The position numbers were made by a program, and so were the translations under genes. DNA of 64,000 nucleotides from a bacterium 210820-DFI.6.37 (GTDB taxonomy: Bacteria > Bacillota > Clostridia > Peptostreptococcales > Anaerovoracaceae): the NCBI GenBank assembly GCA_020558355.1, contig JAJCKG010000009.1, positions 1 to 64,000 on the forward strand. The letters are read 5' to 3'. Each line of letters opens with the position of its first letter. Within the stretch, counting starts at the first letter, position 1. Below are positions 8,355 through 16,620 of this stretch, piece after piece. The notes under the pieces were generated by a model that was not told the origin of the DNA, did not search any database, and saw only the letters and a list, made by a program, of their open reading frames with translations.

Positions 8355-9542
8355 CTATGTCTCCTGCTGGAGCGCCAGATGAACAGACCGCTGAATCGGC
8401 CCCTTTATATTTATTTTCAGTAAATCATTTTCCTGCCAGAGCTTCAGATGTATGGGAAGTTGTTTGTTGTTGTGATATTCTTTGACCGCCTGATCCAGAA
8501 GGTCCGACAGTGTTTCACATAAGAGCGGACCGGAAATAGAAAGGGAGTCGTCCAGATCAGCGTCACAGGTAAAAGGGATGCCCTGTTTCTGCATGGATTT
8601 ATATTTGTTAAAAATTAATGCGTTGACCAAGGGATTTTCGCAGCAGGAAATGATGCTCAGGTCATCAAGCGTCTGCCGCAGCGCACCTGTAAGAGAAGCG
8701 GCGGTGTCATATTCTTTTCGGGAAATCAGAGCTTGAACCGTAGAAAGCTGGCCCCGCAGATCATGACGGATCTGAGAAAGCGTTTCATTATAGAGAGAAA
8801 AATCCCGCAGATGCAGCAGCTGAAGCTCCAGCTGCCGCTGGTAAAATTCAGACTGACAACGAATTCGCTCCTTTTCCTGCAGGCGCAGAAGGATGAAATA
8901 GATTGCCAGATCAGCTAGCACCGATAAAAGTCCGATTTGTACACAGAACATGATGGAAGAAGTCGTTACACTTGTGATATCATCAAACTGACATACCGTA
9001 AAATAGATAAAGCCCATGAAAAGGACAAGCTGAACGATAAGAAAAAGAATAAACTGGGATAAATCCGGTGTATGCAGCTTTCCTCGACGTTTGCGGATAA
9101 AATTGGAAACCAGCAACATGGACAGCATTTCAAAGAGCAGATAAAGGATCTGCACCGGAATCATAATCGGTGTAGAGATAAACGCGTCACTGGTGGAGCC
9201 AGTCAGTCTGGCCAGGAAAAAAACACAGGGAATAGAAATAATAATTTCTGGAAAAATCAGCAACAGTAAAGAAAGAAAAAAGGTAAAAAGCCTTGTAATC
9301 AAAGCGTCTCTACAAAAGAATAAAATGCAAAACAGCATGAGAATAATGTTGATAACTGTGCGGTTCAAGGAAGGCCGGAACATCTCCATCAGTCCAAAAT
9401 GTTCAAAAATAGGAAATAGCAGAGCAAGAAGCACAAAGCAGATAGGAAGCGAGTAGCGGTATTTTACCTGTAGCAGGCTTTCGCAGAAAAGCCCCTGGAG
9501 TAAAACTGTAAGGGAAAAACAGACAATTGAAGCAATGTACAT
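8355..9542 (-). CDS. AgrC-like sensor with H-box but degenerate ATPase domain (pair 1, histidine half)
   Basis: A 395-residue membrane sensor with six or more hydrophobic segments in residues 1-220. It is followed by a dimerisation helix carrying QIRHDLRGQL with the phospho-acceptor H260. The ATPase domain is short and eroded: the N box reads SDLLDQAVKEY (S346, Q351) instead of NxxDNAxEA, and the protein ends at residue 395 before any G box. The start at 9542 has an AGGATC Shine-Dalgarno; an in-frame ATG at 9575 has none. It sits 43 bases after the XRE gene and 38 bases before the ATPase half. The two proteins have complementary losses. Confidence 0.8.
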   Translation of the reverse strand: MYIASIVCFSLTVLLQGLFCESLLQVKYRYSLPICFVLLALLFPIFEHFGLMEMFRPSLNRTVINIILMLFCILFFCRDALITRLFTFFLSLLLLIFPEIIISIPCVFFLARLTGSTSDAFISTPIMIPVQILYLLFEMLSMLLVSNFIRKRRGKLHTPDLSQFILFLIVQLVLFMGFIYFTVCQFDDITSVTTSSIMFCVQIGLLSVLADLAIYFILLRLQEKERIRCQSEFYQRQLELQLLHLRDFSLYNETLSQIRHDLRGQLSTVQALISRKEYDTAASLTGALRQTLDDLSIISCCENPLVNALIFNKYKSMQKQGIPFTCDADLDDSLSISGPLLCETLSDLLDQAVKEYHNNKQLPIHLKLWQENDLLKINIKGPIQRSVHLALQQET

Positions 9543-9585
9543 AAAAAGATCCTTTCTCCAGCGAAATAAACACATAAAAGGGGAC

Positions 9586-9894
9586 TTACCGCTTCATATC
9601 CTTTACAATAGCGGCAATATGCTTTAATTGATCCGGTTCCAGCGCCTTCAGGTCATTTACCAGCTGCATCATCTGAAGCGTTGATCCTTCATTTCCATCA
9701 AAAAATTCCTGCGGTGTAATATCAAAGAACTCACAGATATAAAAAAACACCGTCAGCGATGGCAGCATTTTTTTATTTTCAATGCGATTGATGTAGGAAT
9801 CGCTTTGCCCCAAAGACAAGCTCATATCCCGGGCAGAAATGCCTTTTTCCAGCCGCAGCTCAATCAACCTTTTGGAAAAGAAATCTTCATACAT
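9586..9894 (-). CDS. XRE-family helix-turn-helix regulator
   Basis: A 102-residue protein with an N-terminal Cro/CI-type HTH (residues about 8-62: LRLEKGISARDMSLSLGQSD, then SYINRIENKKMLPS). A short C-terminal tail has LKALEPDQLKHIAAIVKDMKR. It is the first gene of the operon with the pair 1 kinase halves and is divergent from the LytTR regulator at 10179. The ATG at 9894 is preferred because a GGGGGGTG stretch lies upstream; an ATG at 9927 lacks a ribosome site. It probably regulates this locus. Confidence 0.8.
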   Translation of the reverse strand: MYEDFFSKRLIELRLEKGISARDMSLSLGQSDSYINRIENKKMLPSLTVFFYICEFFDITPQEFFDGNEGSTLQMMQLVNDLKALEPDQLKHIAAIVKDMKR

Positions 9895-10069
9895 TTTATG
9901 CCGCACCCCCCTGTATATGTACAACATTTTAATATATGAGGCAGCAGTTTTTGTATATTATCAGTATCAATATTCATTGACAATACTTATTGAAAATATG
10001 TATAATGAGATAAATTGTAGATTTAGAATTTATAAACTGTAAAATAAAAGGAAAAAAATTGACCGATTA

Positions 10070-10129
10070 TTACATTTGAAGAGACATTTATTACATTTTA
10101 AACTACAAAAGTTTGGATAATGCTAAAAT
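10070..10129 (+). promoter_or_regulatory. LytTR-type direct-repeat promoter of the response regulator
   Basis: TTACATTT occurs at 10070-10077 and again at 10091-10098, exactly 21 bases apart, which is two helical turns. An extended -10 TGCTAAAAT follows (TAAAAT at 10124-10129), 25 bases after the second repeat. LytTR regulators bind paired direct repeats with this phasing beside the -35 region. The same motif with nearly the same geometry is found at 13087. This predicts autoactivation of the regulator at 10179. The rest of 9895-10069 is AT-rich without further features. Confidence 0.6.
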
Positions 10130-10178
10130 AAATAAGAGTAAAGAGAAACGAAGAATTACGATAGATAAGGACGCTAGA

Positions 10179-10892
10179 ATGAAAAAATTAGTAATATGTG
10201 ACGATGACATTTTATTTGCGGAAAATCTGAAGCGGGATATTCTGGACTTGCTGCCTGAGGTTGTAAAGACAATCGATATTTTTGTTCCGGATGGTGAGTC
10301 GGATTTTTTTGACGCGGTTGATATGACAGAGCCAGCCATTGTTCTGATGGATATAAGACTGGGAGAGAGGAATGGCATTAATCTGGCAGAGGAAATCAAA
10401 ACTGCGCAGCCTGACGCGCAGATTATTTTTATTTCCGGCTATGACGACTATTATTTAGACGTCTATGAGGTGGAGCATATTTATTTCCTGCGAAAACCCA
10501 TTGAGCGGGACAAGCTGGAGCAGGCCATCCGGCGGGCTGCCACGCGTCTTTCGGAAATCAGAAAGCAGCACTTCCTTCTTTCAGGGAAGGGGGAAACTGT
10601 AAAAATTCCGCTTGCCCGAATTTTATACTTTGAAAAAGAAAAGCGTAAAATCCATATTCGGACAGACAGCGGAGCCTATTCTATTTACGGACGCTTTCCC
10701 GACATTGAAGAGCAGCTCGACGGCCGCTTTCAGCGCTGTCACAACAGCTACATTGTCAACATCGAACAGGTACAGCGGATGGCTGATAAAAAGTTTTTCT
10801 TTATCGGCGAGCGGGTAGTACCCATCAGCAGAACCTACTATCAGGAGGCGAAGCGGGTCTTTTTGCGTTATGTGGGGCAGAACATGGACTAA
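10179..10892 (+). CDS. LytTR-family response regulator
   Basis: A 237-residue protein with a CheY-like receiver (residues 1-120: acidic pair DDD at 8-10, phospho-acceptor D58 in VLMDIR, K106 in LRKPIE). A LytTR DNA-binding domain follows (about 135-235; ILYFEKEKRKIHI and RCHNSYIVNIEQV are typical). The start at 10179 follows ATAAGGAC; an earlier in-frame start at 10113 overlaps the promoter. It converges with the ATPase half of pair 2 (4-base overlap) and diverges from the XRE operon, so it sits between two split-kinase pairs and is the obvious output for one or both. Confidence 0.9.
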   Translation: MKKLVICDDDILFAENLKRDILDLLPEVVKTIDIFVPDGESDFFDAVDMTEPAIVLMDIRLGERNGINLAEEIKTAQPDAQIIFISGYDDYYLDVYEVEHIYFLRKPIERDKLEQAIRRAATRLSEIRKQHFLLSGKGETVKIPLARILYFEKEKRKIHIRTDSGAYSIYGRFPDIEEQLDGRFQRCHNSYIVNIEQVQRMADKKFFFIGERVVPISRTYYQEAKRVFLRYVGQNMD

Positions 10893-11620
10893 AGAACCAG
10901 CATAGCCGTTATCTCAAACTGTTCTCCCAGATCCTTGCAATCAAGAGAACCGTGATACTGATCCGTCAACTGACGAATAATAGGAAGGCCCAGGCCATGT
11001 TCCGCCTGGTTCTTTTTTGTAGTTTGCATCTGTTTGCTGACAGGATTCAGAGATGGATTTTTTGTGTTTCTTACCCGTACGATCCAGACTGACTTTTTTA
11101 ATTCACTATACAGGAAAACCTCAGGATGAGGAGCTTCTGATACTGCCGCGGCCTCGATGGCATTATCCAAAAGATTTCCCAAAAGAGCCGTCAGCTCAAC
11201 CTCGGGAATTTCATCCTGAGGCAGACCATGAAGCTCTAATTCAAACTGAATATTTTGCTTTTCGCAAATTGTCTTTTTACTAAACAGCAGAGCGTCTATG
11301 ATAGGGTTTTCTGTGTAGCTGTATTGCAGCAAGGAGTCGCACAGGCAAAGACAGGAGCGGTTTTCTGTAAAAGGCAGATTGAGATTATCCGCTTCTTTTC
11401 TTTTTTGAATCAGAGAGCGCACACTGGAAGTTATTACAGCTGCTTCTTCAGACAGGGATTTTGCCTGCGTTAGGTAAGCGTTATGGGATTGCTGCCGCTG
11501 CGTTATTCTGCGAAGCTCCGATACATGCCGGCGGTGGGAAATCAGCGATATAAGGAAGAGGGCCACAGCCAAAAGCAGTAAAATGAAAAATAGAATCAGA
11601 AGTTCAGTGTAAAGTTCCAT
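10889..11620 (-). CDS. GHKL ATPase lacking the H-box histidine (pair 2, ATPase half)
   Basis: A 243-residue protein with one N-terminal membrane helix (residues 8-28), a coiled segment and a well-conserved GHKL ATPase: N box GNLLDNAIEAA (N149, N153), G box EHGLGLPIIRQL. The region where the acceptor histidine should lie reads TQAKSLSEEAA (51-61), with no R-H-D. The ATG at 11620 lies 25 bases inside the end of the upstream H-box gene and has its own GAGAGGA site, so the pair is translationally coupled. Architecture parallels the protein at 7414, though the sequences differ considerably. Confidence 0.8.
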   Translation of the reverse strand: MELYTELLILFFILLLLAVALFLISLISHRRHVSELRRITQRQQSHNAYLTQAKSLSEEAAVITSSVRSLIQKRKEADNLNLPFTENRSCLCLCDSLLQYSYTENPIIDALLFSKKTICEKQNIQFELELHGLPQDEIPEVELTALLGNLLDNAIEAAAVSEAPHPEVFLYSELKKSVWIVRVRNTKNPSLNPVSKQMQTTKKNQAEHGLGLPIIRQLTDQYHGSLDCKDLGEQFEITAMLVL

Positions 11621-12891
11621 GTTTTAGTATCCTCTCCCCACAAAAGCTGTCCTTTGTGGTCTGTAATCAGTTTTTTTGCCAGTTGAAAGTGAATATCCTT
11701 TTTCAGTTCTTTTTCTAATCCGCGGTTTGCGTTCCCTTTCCCAAAGAAAGGATGGCAGCTTCTTTTGGAATTCTTTTCTCCTTTTTTAGGAAGAGAAATG
11801 GACAGGTGCCCCTCATGTTCGCGAAAATAAAGTTCATCCCAGGATCTCTCATGTTTTCTGAGCAGTTCTATCAGACAGTAATAGAGTACATAGGCGTCGT
11901 GATCAGAAAAGCCGGGCAGCTGAAATTTGCTCCATTTTGCAGGAATCGCCGTTTGCTGGTCCAGCGTATGACAAAGAGCAAGCAGGGAGTCTTCATATTT
12001 TTCTAAGGCTTCTTGCTTATTTTGACGCTGGACCTGGTTCATGATTTCCAGGTGATTTGCCAGATCGTGGCGCAGCTCCCGCAGCGGCCTTTGCAGTTCC
12101 TGCAGCTTTCTGTAGTAATCGTGCTGCAGCTTCATTTCGCACTGCAAAATATTTCTCTTTTGCCCAGTGATACGGGCTTCTGAAATCGAAAAATAGAGGA
12201 TGAAGGCCACAGCGCTCGGTAAAATGAAAACTGCGCCAAGAAGGATCACATTAATTGTAGCCGGAATTCCGCCAATGAAAAGGCTGACACCTTTTTCTGT
12301 GGAAGGGATGAGTGCGGTAAAATAAGAGAGAAGATCCAGTATGAGAAAAATTACGCATGGAAGCAGGGGGAGCCTGCTGATCTTCTGTCCCCATCGCAGA
12401 TGAATCCGGCGCAGGACAAGGAATGCCAGAACATAGGCCAAAAGCTCCAACAGGGAGGCCTGGAATTCTAAAAAGGAAGACGCGTATATCAGGGCTGTCC
12501 AACCCATAGCCTTGCGGAAAATCGCAAGAATTTCCATGAATGGGAGCCAGAGAAAGAATGTCGCAAGGAAAAAAATACAGTAATTTCGGATCGGATTCCC
12601 TTTGATAAAATAACAGAAATAGGCCAGATAAATCGATATATCCAAAATTCCGTAAACAATAAAATACAAAGGACTGTTGAAAAAATGGGTAGGATCAGGC
12701 GTATATGGTGTTTCCAGAAAGCTGATGAGACCATCCAAAAGCAAACATGGGATGAGGAGTACAGCCATGGAAAGTTTTGGATTTCGTTTGAACTCAAAGA
12801 GAAGCAGCATGGCAACAAAGTTGAACCCTGCCGAAAACAGGCAGCTGAGCGCCAGAAAGGTAGTTGATACGGTTGTCATAGGTACGGGCAT
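11596..12891 (-). CDS. AgrC-like sensor with H-box but no recognisable ATPase motifs (pair 2, histidine half)
   Basis: A 431-residue protein with about six to seven membrane helices in residues 1-235 and a dimerisation helix with LRELRHDLANHLEIM (H275, N279). The remaining ~150 residues resemble a GHKL domain in outline, with AKKLITDHKGQLLW near the C-terminus. They lack the N-box asparagines (YYCLIELLRKHERSW occupies that place) and a glycine box. The ATG at 12891 follows AGGAGAAGG. Its stop overlaps the start of the ATPase half. The most likely reading is a ligand sensor and phosphotransfer protein whose kinase activity comes from the neighbour. Confidence 0.8.
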   Translation of the reverse strand: MPVPMTTVSTTFLALSCLFSAGFNFVAMLLLFEFKRNPKLSMAVLLIPCLLLDGLISFLETPYTPDPTHFFNSPLYFIVYGILDISIYLAYFCYFIKGNPIRNYCIFFLATFFLWLPFMEILAIFRKAMGWTALIYASSFLEFQASLLELLAYVLAFLVLRRIHLRWGQKISRLPLLPCVIFLILDLLSYFTALIPSTEKGVSLFIGGIPATINVILLGAVFILPSAVAFILYFSISEARITGQKRNILQCEMKLQHDYYRKLQELQRPLRELRHDLANHLEIMNQVQRQNKQEALEKYEDSLLALCHTLDQQTAIPAKWSKFQLPGFSDHDAYVLYYCLIELLRKHERSWDELYFREHEGHLSISLPKKGEKNSKRSCHPFFGKGNANRGLEKELKKDIHFQLAKKLITDHKGQLLWGEDTKTWNFTLNF

Positions 12892-13086
12892 GATCCTTCT
12901 CCTGTTATTTCTGTGGGATATTGGTTTTTGTGTCAGGGGGAAAATAAATTATGGCTGGCATGAAATTGTAAACCTGACTTTTTTATAAATACTAGCAAAT
13001 GGATGAAAAGAATGCAAGGATACTTTCAATTTCCTGTTCCTGATTTCTAAACTTTTTGCTGGCTATAGGAAAAAGGCTGCTAATTG

Positions 13087-13147
13087 TTACATTTAAAAGC
13101 CTGTTTTTTACATTAGACTTTTTGTTTAAAACAAGGTGCTGTATAAT
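13087..13147 (+). promoter_or_regulatory. Second LytTR-type direct-repeat promoter
   Basis: TTACATTT at 13087-13094 and TTACATTA at 13108-13115 are again exactly 21 bases apart. A consensus -10 TATAAT lies at 13142-13147, 26 bases after the second repeat, matching the geometry at 10070. Transcription would start near 13154 on the + strand, into a foldable non-coding stretch and on towards the carboxypeptidase genes. Confidence 0.6.
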
Positions 13148-13153
13148 GCAAAC

Positions 13154-13266
13154 GTGAAAAAAACGTGAAGCTTTAGCGTTTACTTTGTGAGGAAGTCCAG
13201 CCGCGGGGCGAATCTTGCCGCGGCTGCCACGATAAAGTGCGCCGAATTTTTTGAAAGCTTTTTAGG
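13154..13266 (+). ncRNA. Candidate structured RNA downstream of the LytTR-type promoter
   Basis: The stretch can fold as nested helices: AAGCTTT (13168-13174) with AAAGCTT (13254-13260); ACTTT (13182-13186) with AAAGT (13234-13238), flanked by GCG/CGC; and a strong apical stem AGCCGCGG (13199-13206) with CCGCGGCT (13218-13225). The closing helix is followed by TTTTT. A GAGGAAG segment at 13188-13194 sits in an internal loop. No ORF of note is present. It may be a small regulatory RNA or a 5' leader; I do not recognise a known family. Confidence 0.4.
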
Positions 13267-13431
13267 GGAACCTGTATATAATAGGGTTACTTGGGAGATA
13301 TATCGGGGGAAAGTGAGAATAGAAAGCCGCGTTGGCGAGCGGTACAGATTTAGTAAACAGGGGTAATGGAAGTTCCATGCCCTATTTTTATGAACAGGCT
13401 TTATTATATTAGCTCGGAAAGGAACTCAGAT
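13267..13431 (+). promoter_or_regulatory. Leader of the first carboxypeptidase gene
   Basis: A -10 like TATAAT is present at 13277-13282, with TTGAAA at 13251 at a long 20-base spacing. Further down, AGGG...ATGGAA / TTCCAT...CCCT (about 13359-13385) forms a hairpin followed by ATTTTTA, which could act as an attenuator. No known riboswitch was recognised. Confidence 0.35.
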
Positions 13432-14454
13432 ATGCGTAATCGGACACACCGCGTCTTGGCGTTACTTTTGTTGGTCACTGTATTTCTCTGGCCAGGGGCA
13501 GCTTATGCGGAAGGGCCTCCCAAAAACATTGTAGACGAAACAGATAAAAAATACAGCTATAACGATATGGTAAAAGATCTGAAGCAGTTTGAAAAATACT
13601 ATTCGGATCGGGTCACACTGAAAAGCCTCGGAAAGACAGCGGATAAGAGGGAGATCTACTGCGTTATACTTGGAAATCCCGATGCGAAAAAGCAAATTGT
13701 CGTTCAGGCTTCCATGCACGCCAGAGAATACATGAACACCCAGATGATCATGGAATGTCTGGAGCGATATGTGAAAAAGTACGAAACAGGATCCTATAAA
13801 AAGATGAAATATAAGGATCTGTTTAACAAAGTGGCGGTCTATATTGTCCCAATGGTCAATCCTGACGGCGTGACCATCAGCCAGTACGGCATAAAAAAGA
13901 TCAAAGATAAAAAGCTTCGAAAGAAGCTAAAGAAAATGAAAAAGTACGGCGGCAGCTACAAATACTGGAAAGCTAATGCCCGGGGAGTAGATCTTAACCG
14001 GAATTTCAAGCGGGGCTGGAAAAAAGGCGCTAAGGGTGATTTTGTATCAAAGCCTGCCAGCGAACGTTATCCAGGGAAAAAGCCTTTGTCGGAAAAAGAG
14101 TCCATCGCCCTGAACTCTCTGATGAAAAGTCTGCCCAATGCGCGGGCCTGTCTCAGCTATCATTCCAGGGGGCAGATCATCTACTGGTATGTGGGGCAGA
14201 AAGGAAGTCTGAAAAAGCGTACGAAAAAGCTGGCGGACATGGCCAAAAAGACCACCGGCTATAAGCTGGTAGCCCCCGGAACATATTATCCGGGCAGGGG
14301 AGAATTCGGAAACTACTGCAATATGAATCTGAAAATCCCGAATCTGACCATTGAAACGGGAAAGGGAAAATGCCCGCTCAGCCGGAAGGAATTCTCGAAG
14401 ATCTATAAGAAAAATAAGACCATGATCGAGAAGACGGCTTATTTGGTGAAGTGA
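13432..14454 (+). CDS. Secreted M14-family zinc carboxypeptidase
   Basis: A 340-residue protein with a signal peptide (residues 1-28, cleavage likely after AYA). M14 motifs are complete: HAREY zinc ligands (HxxE), NPDGV, NARGVDLNRNF (substrate-binding Arg and Asn-Arg), the third zinc ligand in SYHSRG, and the catalytic glutamate in IETGKG. The protein is lysine-rich. The ATG at 13432 with GGAAAGGA upstream gives a proper signal peptide; the longer in-frame ORF from 13366 would overlap the leader hairpin. A paralogue lies at 16621. It probably trims extracellular peptides or peptidoglycan stems. Confidence 0.9.
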   Translation: MRNRTHRVLALLLLVTVFLWPGAAYAEGPPKNIVDETDKKYSYNDMVKDLKQFEKYYSDRVTLKSLGKTADKREIYCVILGNPDAKKQIVVQASMHAREYMNTQMIMECLERYVKKYETGSYKKMKYKDLFNKVAVYIVPMVNPDGVTISQYGIKKIKDKKLRKKLKKMKKYGGSYKYWKANARGVDLNRNFKRGWKKGAKGDFVSKPASERYPGKKPLSEKESIALNSLMKSLPNARACLSYHSRGQIIYWYVGQKGSLKKRTKKLADMAKKTTGYKLVAPGTYYPGRGEFGNYCNMNLKIPNLTIETGKGKCPLSRKEFSKIYKKNKTMIEKTAYLVK

Positions 14455-14484
14455 GAAAGGTGACGGAATATTCCATCAACGAGA

Positions 14485-14561
14485 GCTGTGACTTGGGATT
14501 GTATGAACATACAGCAACGTCAAAAAGGTAAAAATTAAATAGGTGATTCAGGCGTCACAGC
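14485..14561 (+). other. Long-range stem enclosing a hairpin upstream of the Ig-like protein
   Basis: GCTGTGAC (14485-14492) pairs perfectly with GTCACAGC (14554-14561). Inside, TGTATG (14500-14505) and CATACA (14508-14513) form a second perfect helix. The arrangement resembles a closed cis-regulatory RNA domain of about 77 bases lying 48 bases before the start codon at 14610. I do not recognise its family. Confidence 0.4.
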
Positions 14562-14609
14562 CTTAGTCATAGGATAAGTTATAGCTAAAAAGCAGAAGGA
14601 GAAAAAGTT

Positions 14610-16568
14610 ATGAATGTAAAAAAACGAATCAGTATCATCACTGCGCTGATGATGCTCCTGACCGTCTTTGCGATACCATCGCTGGCGTACGGGGAAACAG
14701 TAAAGAAGAGCGTGGCTTCACAGTCAGGATATTATATTGGAGATTATTATGGCGATCCATATAATACTTTGAATTTATCCGTTGATGACTGGGATGAATT
14801 GTATTTGTACGACGAATCCGGAGAAAAGTTAGATCCTTTGCCAGAGAACTGGTACTGGGAATCCAGTGATACAGATATTGCTACAATTAATACAGATGGC
14901 AGAGTCAGTACACAGAGCAGAGGAAAGGCCGAGATCTATGTGAAAGATGGAGCGGGAGTTGTTCAAGCGACTGCAACGGTCTATGTTGGCAATGGATATC
15001 GAATTCAGTTGATAGATGGAAATCTTGATAAAAATCCATACGATGAAGACGCGGACCCATATACTGTAGTAGATTTAAATGGTTCTATTAATCTGTATAT
15101 CGACAATCTCTTTTCCGATGCGGATGAAGATCAGAGTCAGTGGTCGTGGAGCGCTTACTCGATAGATGGTAATGACTCGGGTGAGGTTACTATTGAGGAC
15201 TATATAGTCGATGGAGAACAGAAAGGTATCACTATTACAGGAGATACAAGAGGAATTGTCCGCGTAGAAGCTGAAGCTGAATTCGAAGATGAAGAGGACT
15301 ATGTATATGCGTATGCGGATGGTATTGAGCTTTACATAGGAGATGCCTGTCGGTATTATGCGGTAAATGCGGATAATGAAAGTATGAGAGGTTTTCTTAA
15401 TGTAGGAGATTCTCAACAACTGAAAGTCGTATCAGTACCAAAGACAACGGTTGATCAGAGTCAGTGGGGATGGAACTTCTGGGCTGAAGAGGAAGATATA
15501 ATTTCGATTGCGGAAAATACTGTAACCGCAGAAAAAGAGTCAGAAGACAACTGGGCAAGCTGCTATGCGTATAATTTGGAAAACGACGATATATCCAGCA
15601 GCTACTATTTGAGAATTGCCTATGTATGGGACTATCAGAATGGGTTTGAGTATAAAATTTACCCGAAAGCTAAAACTGCAAAAATAGCTGGCGTGGAGTA
15701 TCTTGAAGACGAGGAAGAAAATGCTTCTACAGTAACGACAGCAACAATTCCGGCTTCCATTACAATAAAGGATACTGAGTATGCGCCAGATGGCGTCTAT
15801 GCGGTTGACTCTATTGACAAAAATGCGTTTTTAAGCTGTAAGTGGCTCAAAAATGTAAATGTTCCTAATAGCATTAAAGAAATTGGCCAGTATGCTATGG
15901 GGTACTACTATAACGATGATTTAGAACGCTATGAAAAGTATCCTGATTTCACCATCACAGGCTATTCCGCAACCTCTGCCGCGGCAAAATACGCAAAGGA
16001 AAACGGTATCACTTACATCAATCTGGGGAAAAAAGCAAACCAGACCATCAGCGGAGCCGCTTCCTTCAAAAAAGCTTATGGCAGCAAAGCCTTCAGCCTG
16101 GGAGCAAAGACAAACGGCAACGGCAAACTGACTTATAAATCCAGCAACACAAAGGTTGCCGCGGTTTCCGCCGCCGGTAAAGTGACCATAAAAGGAACCG
16201 GAACCGCTACCATCACCATTACAGCAGCGGCCACTTCCGAGTACAACGCGGCTGCCAAGAAAGTGACCATCACAATCAATCCGAAAAAAGTAACGGGCCT
16301 GAAGACAAAGGCAGGAAAAAAGCAGATGACTGTCAGCTGGAAAAAGGACACAAAGGCTACCGGATACCAGCTTACCTACGCTCAGAACAAAAAGTTCACA
16401 AAAGGCAAGAAAAATGTGACTATCAGCAAGAACAAGACCGTGAAGAAGACGGTTAAAAAGCTGAAATCCAAAAAGACCTATTATGTGAAGGTACGAGCTT
16501 ATAAAAAAGTCGGAAGCAAAAAGCTTTACGGATCTTATAGCGCGGTAAAATCAGTCAAAATAAAATAA
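14610..16568 (+). CDS. Secreted surface protein with Ig-like (Big_2), leucine-rich-like and FN3 domains
   Basis: A 652-residue protein with a signal peptide (residues 1-27, ending SLAYG). It is followed by an acidic N-terminal half with one Ig-like segment (WYWESSDTDIATINTDGRVS, about 85-104) and a second weaker one. A BspA-like patch is seen near 410-455 (IDKNAFLSCKWLKNVNVPNSI). A clear Big_2 domain follows (about 485-562; LTYKSSNTKVAAVSAAGKVT), then a C-terminal FN3-like domain rich in lysine (about 565-652). No LPXTG motif is present, so attachment is probably by charge or binding domains. The gene sits between two M14 carboxypeptidase genes. The ATG follows GAAGGAGAAA. Confidence 0.8.
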   Translation: MNVKKRISIITALMMLLTVFAIPSLAYGETVKKSVASQSGYYIGDYYGDPYNTLNLSVDDWDELYLYDESGEKLDPLPENWYWESSDTDIATINTDGRVSTQSRGKAEIYVKDGAGVVQATATVYVGNGYRIQLIDGNLDKNPYDEDADPYTVVDLNGSINLYIDNLFSDADEDQSQWSWSAYSIDGNDSGEVTIEDYIVDGEQKGITITGDTRGIVRVEAEAEFEDEEDYVYAYADGIELYIGDACRYYAVNADNESMRGFLNVGDSQQLKVVSVPKTTVDQSQWGWNFWAEEEDIISIAENTVTAEKESEDNWASCYAYNLENDDISSSYYLRIAYVWDYQNGFEYKIYPKAKTAKIAGVEYLEDEEENASTVTTATIPASITIKDTEYAPDGVYAVDSIDKNAFLSCKWLKNVNVPNSIKEIGQYAMGYYYNDDLERYEKYPDFTITGYSATSAAAKYAKENGITYINLGKKANQTISGAASFKKAYGSKAFSLGAKTNGNGKLTYKSSNTKVAAVSAAGKVTIKGTGTATITITAAATSEYNAAAKKVTITINPKKVTGLKTKAGKKQMTVSWKKDTKATGYQLTYAQNKKFTKGKKNVTISKNKTVKKTVKKLKSKKTYYVKVRAYKKVGSKKLYGSYSAVKSVKIK

Positions 16569-16573
16569 TTCTT

Positions 16574-16608
16574 TTACAGGCGGCTTCTCAGACAGGAGCC
16601 GCCTGTAA
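16574..16608. terminator. Strong hairpin between surface protein and second carboxypeptidase
   Basis: A 12-bp perfect stem (16574-16585 with 16597-16608, TTACAGGCGGCT and its complement) lies 5 bases after the stop codon. There is no T run afterwards, so it may be an mRNA-stabilising or weak terminator hairpin. The next start codon is only 12 bases beyond it. Confidence 0.55.
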
Positions 16609-16620
16609 GCGTAAAATACT

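Noticed and set aside
12677..12988. Plus-strand ORFs antisense to the pair 2 sensor gene
   Set aside because: No family resemblance or good ribosome site; they mirror the coding strand of a clear membrane sensor.
13180..13240. RNase P-like motif (GAGGAAGTCC)
   Set aside because: Only this short motif resembles RNase P RNA; the other conserved regions are absent and the stretch is far too short.
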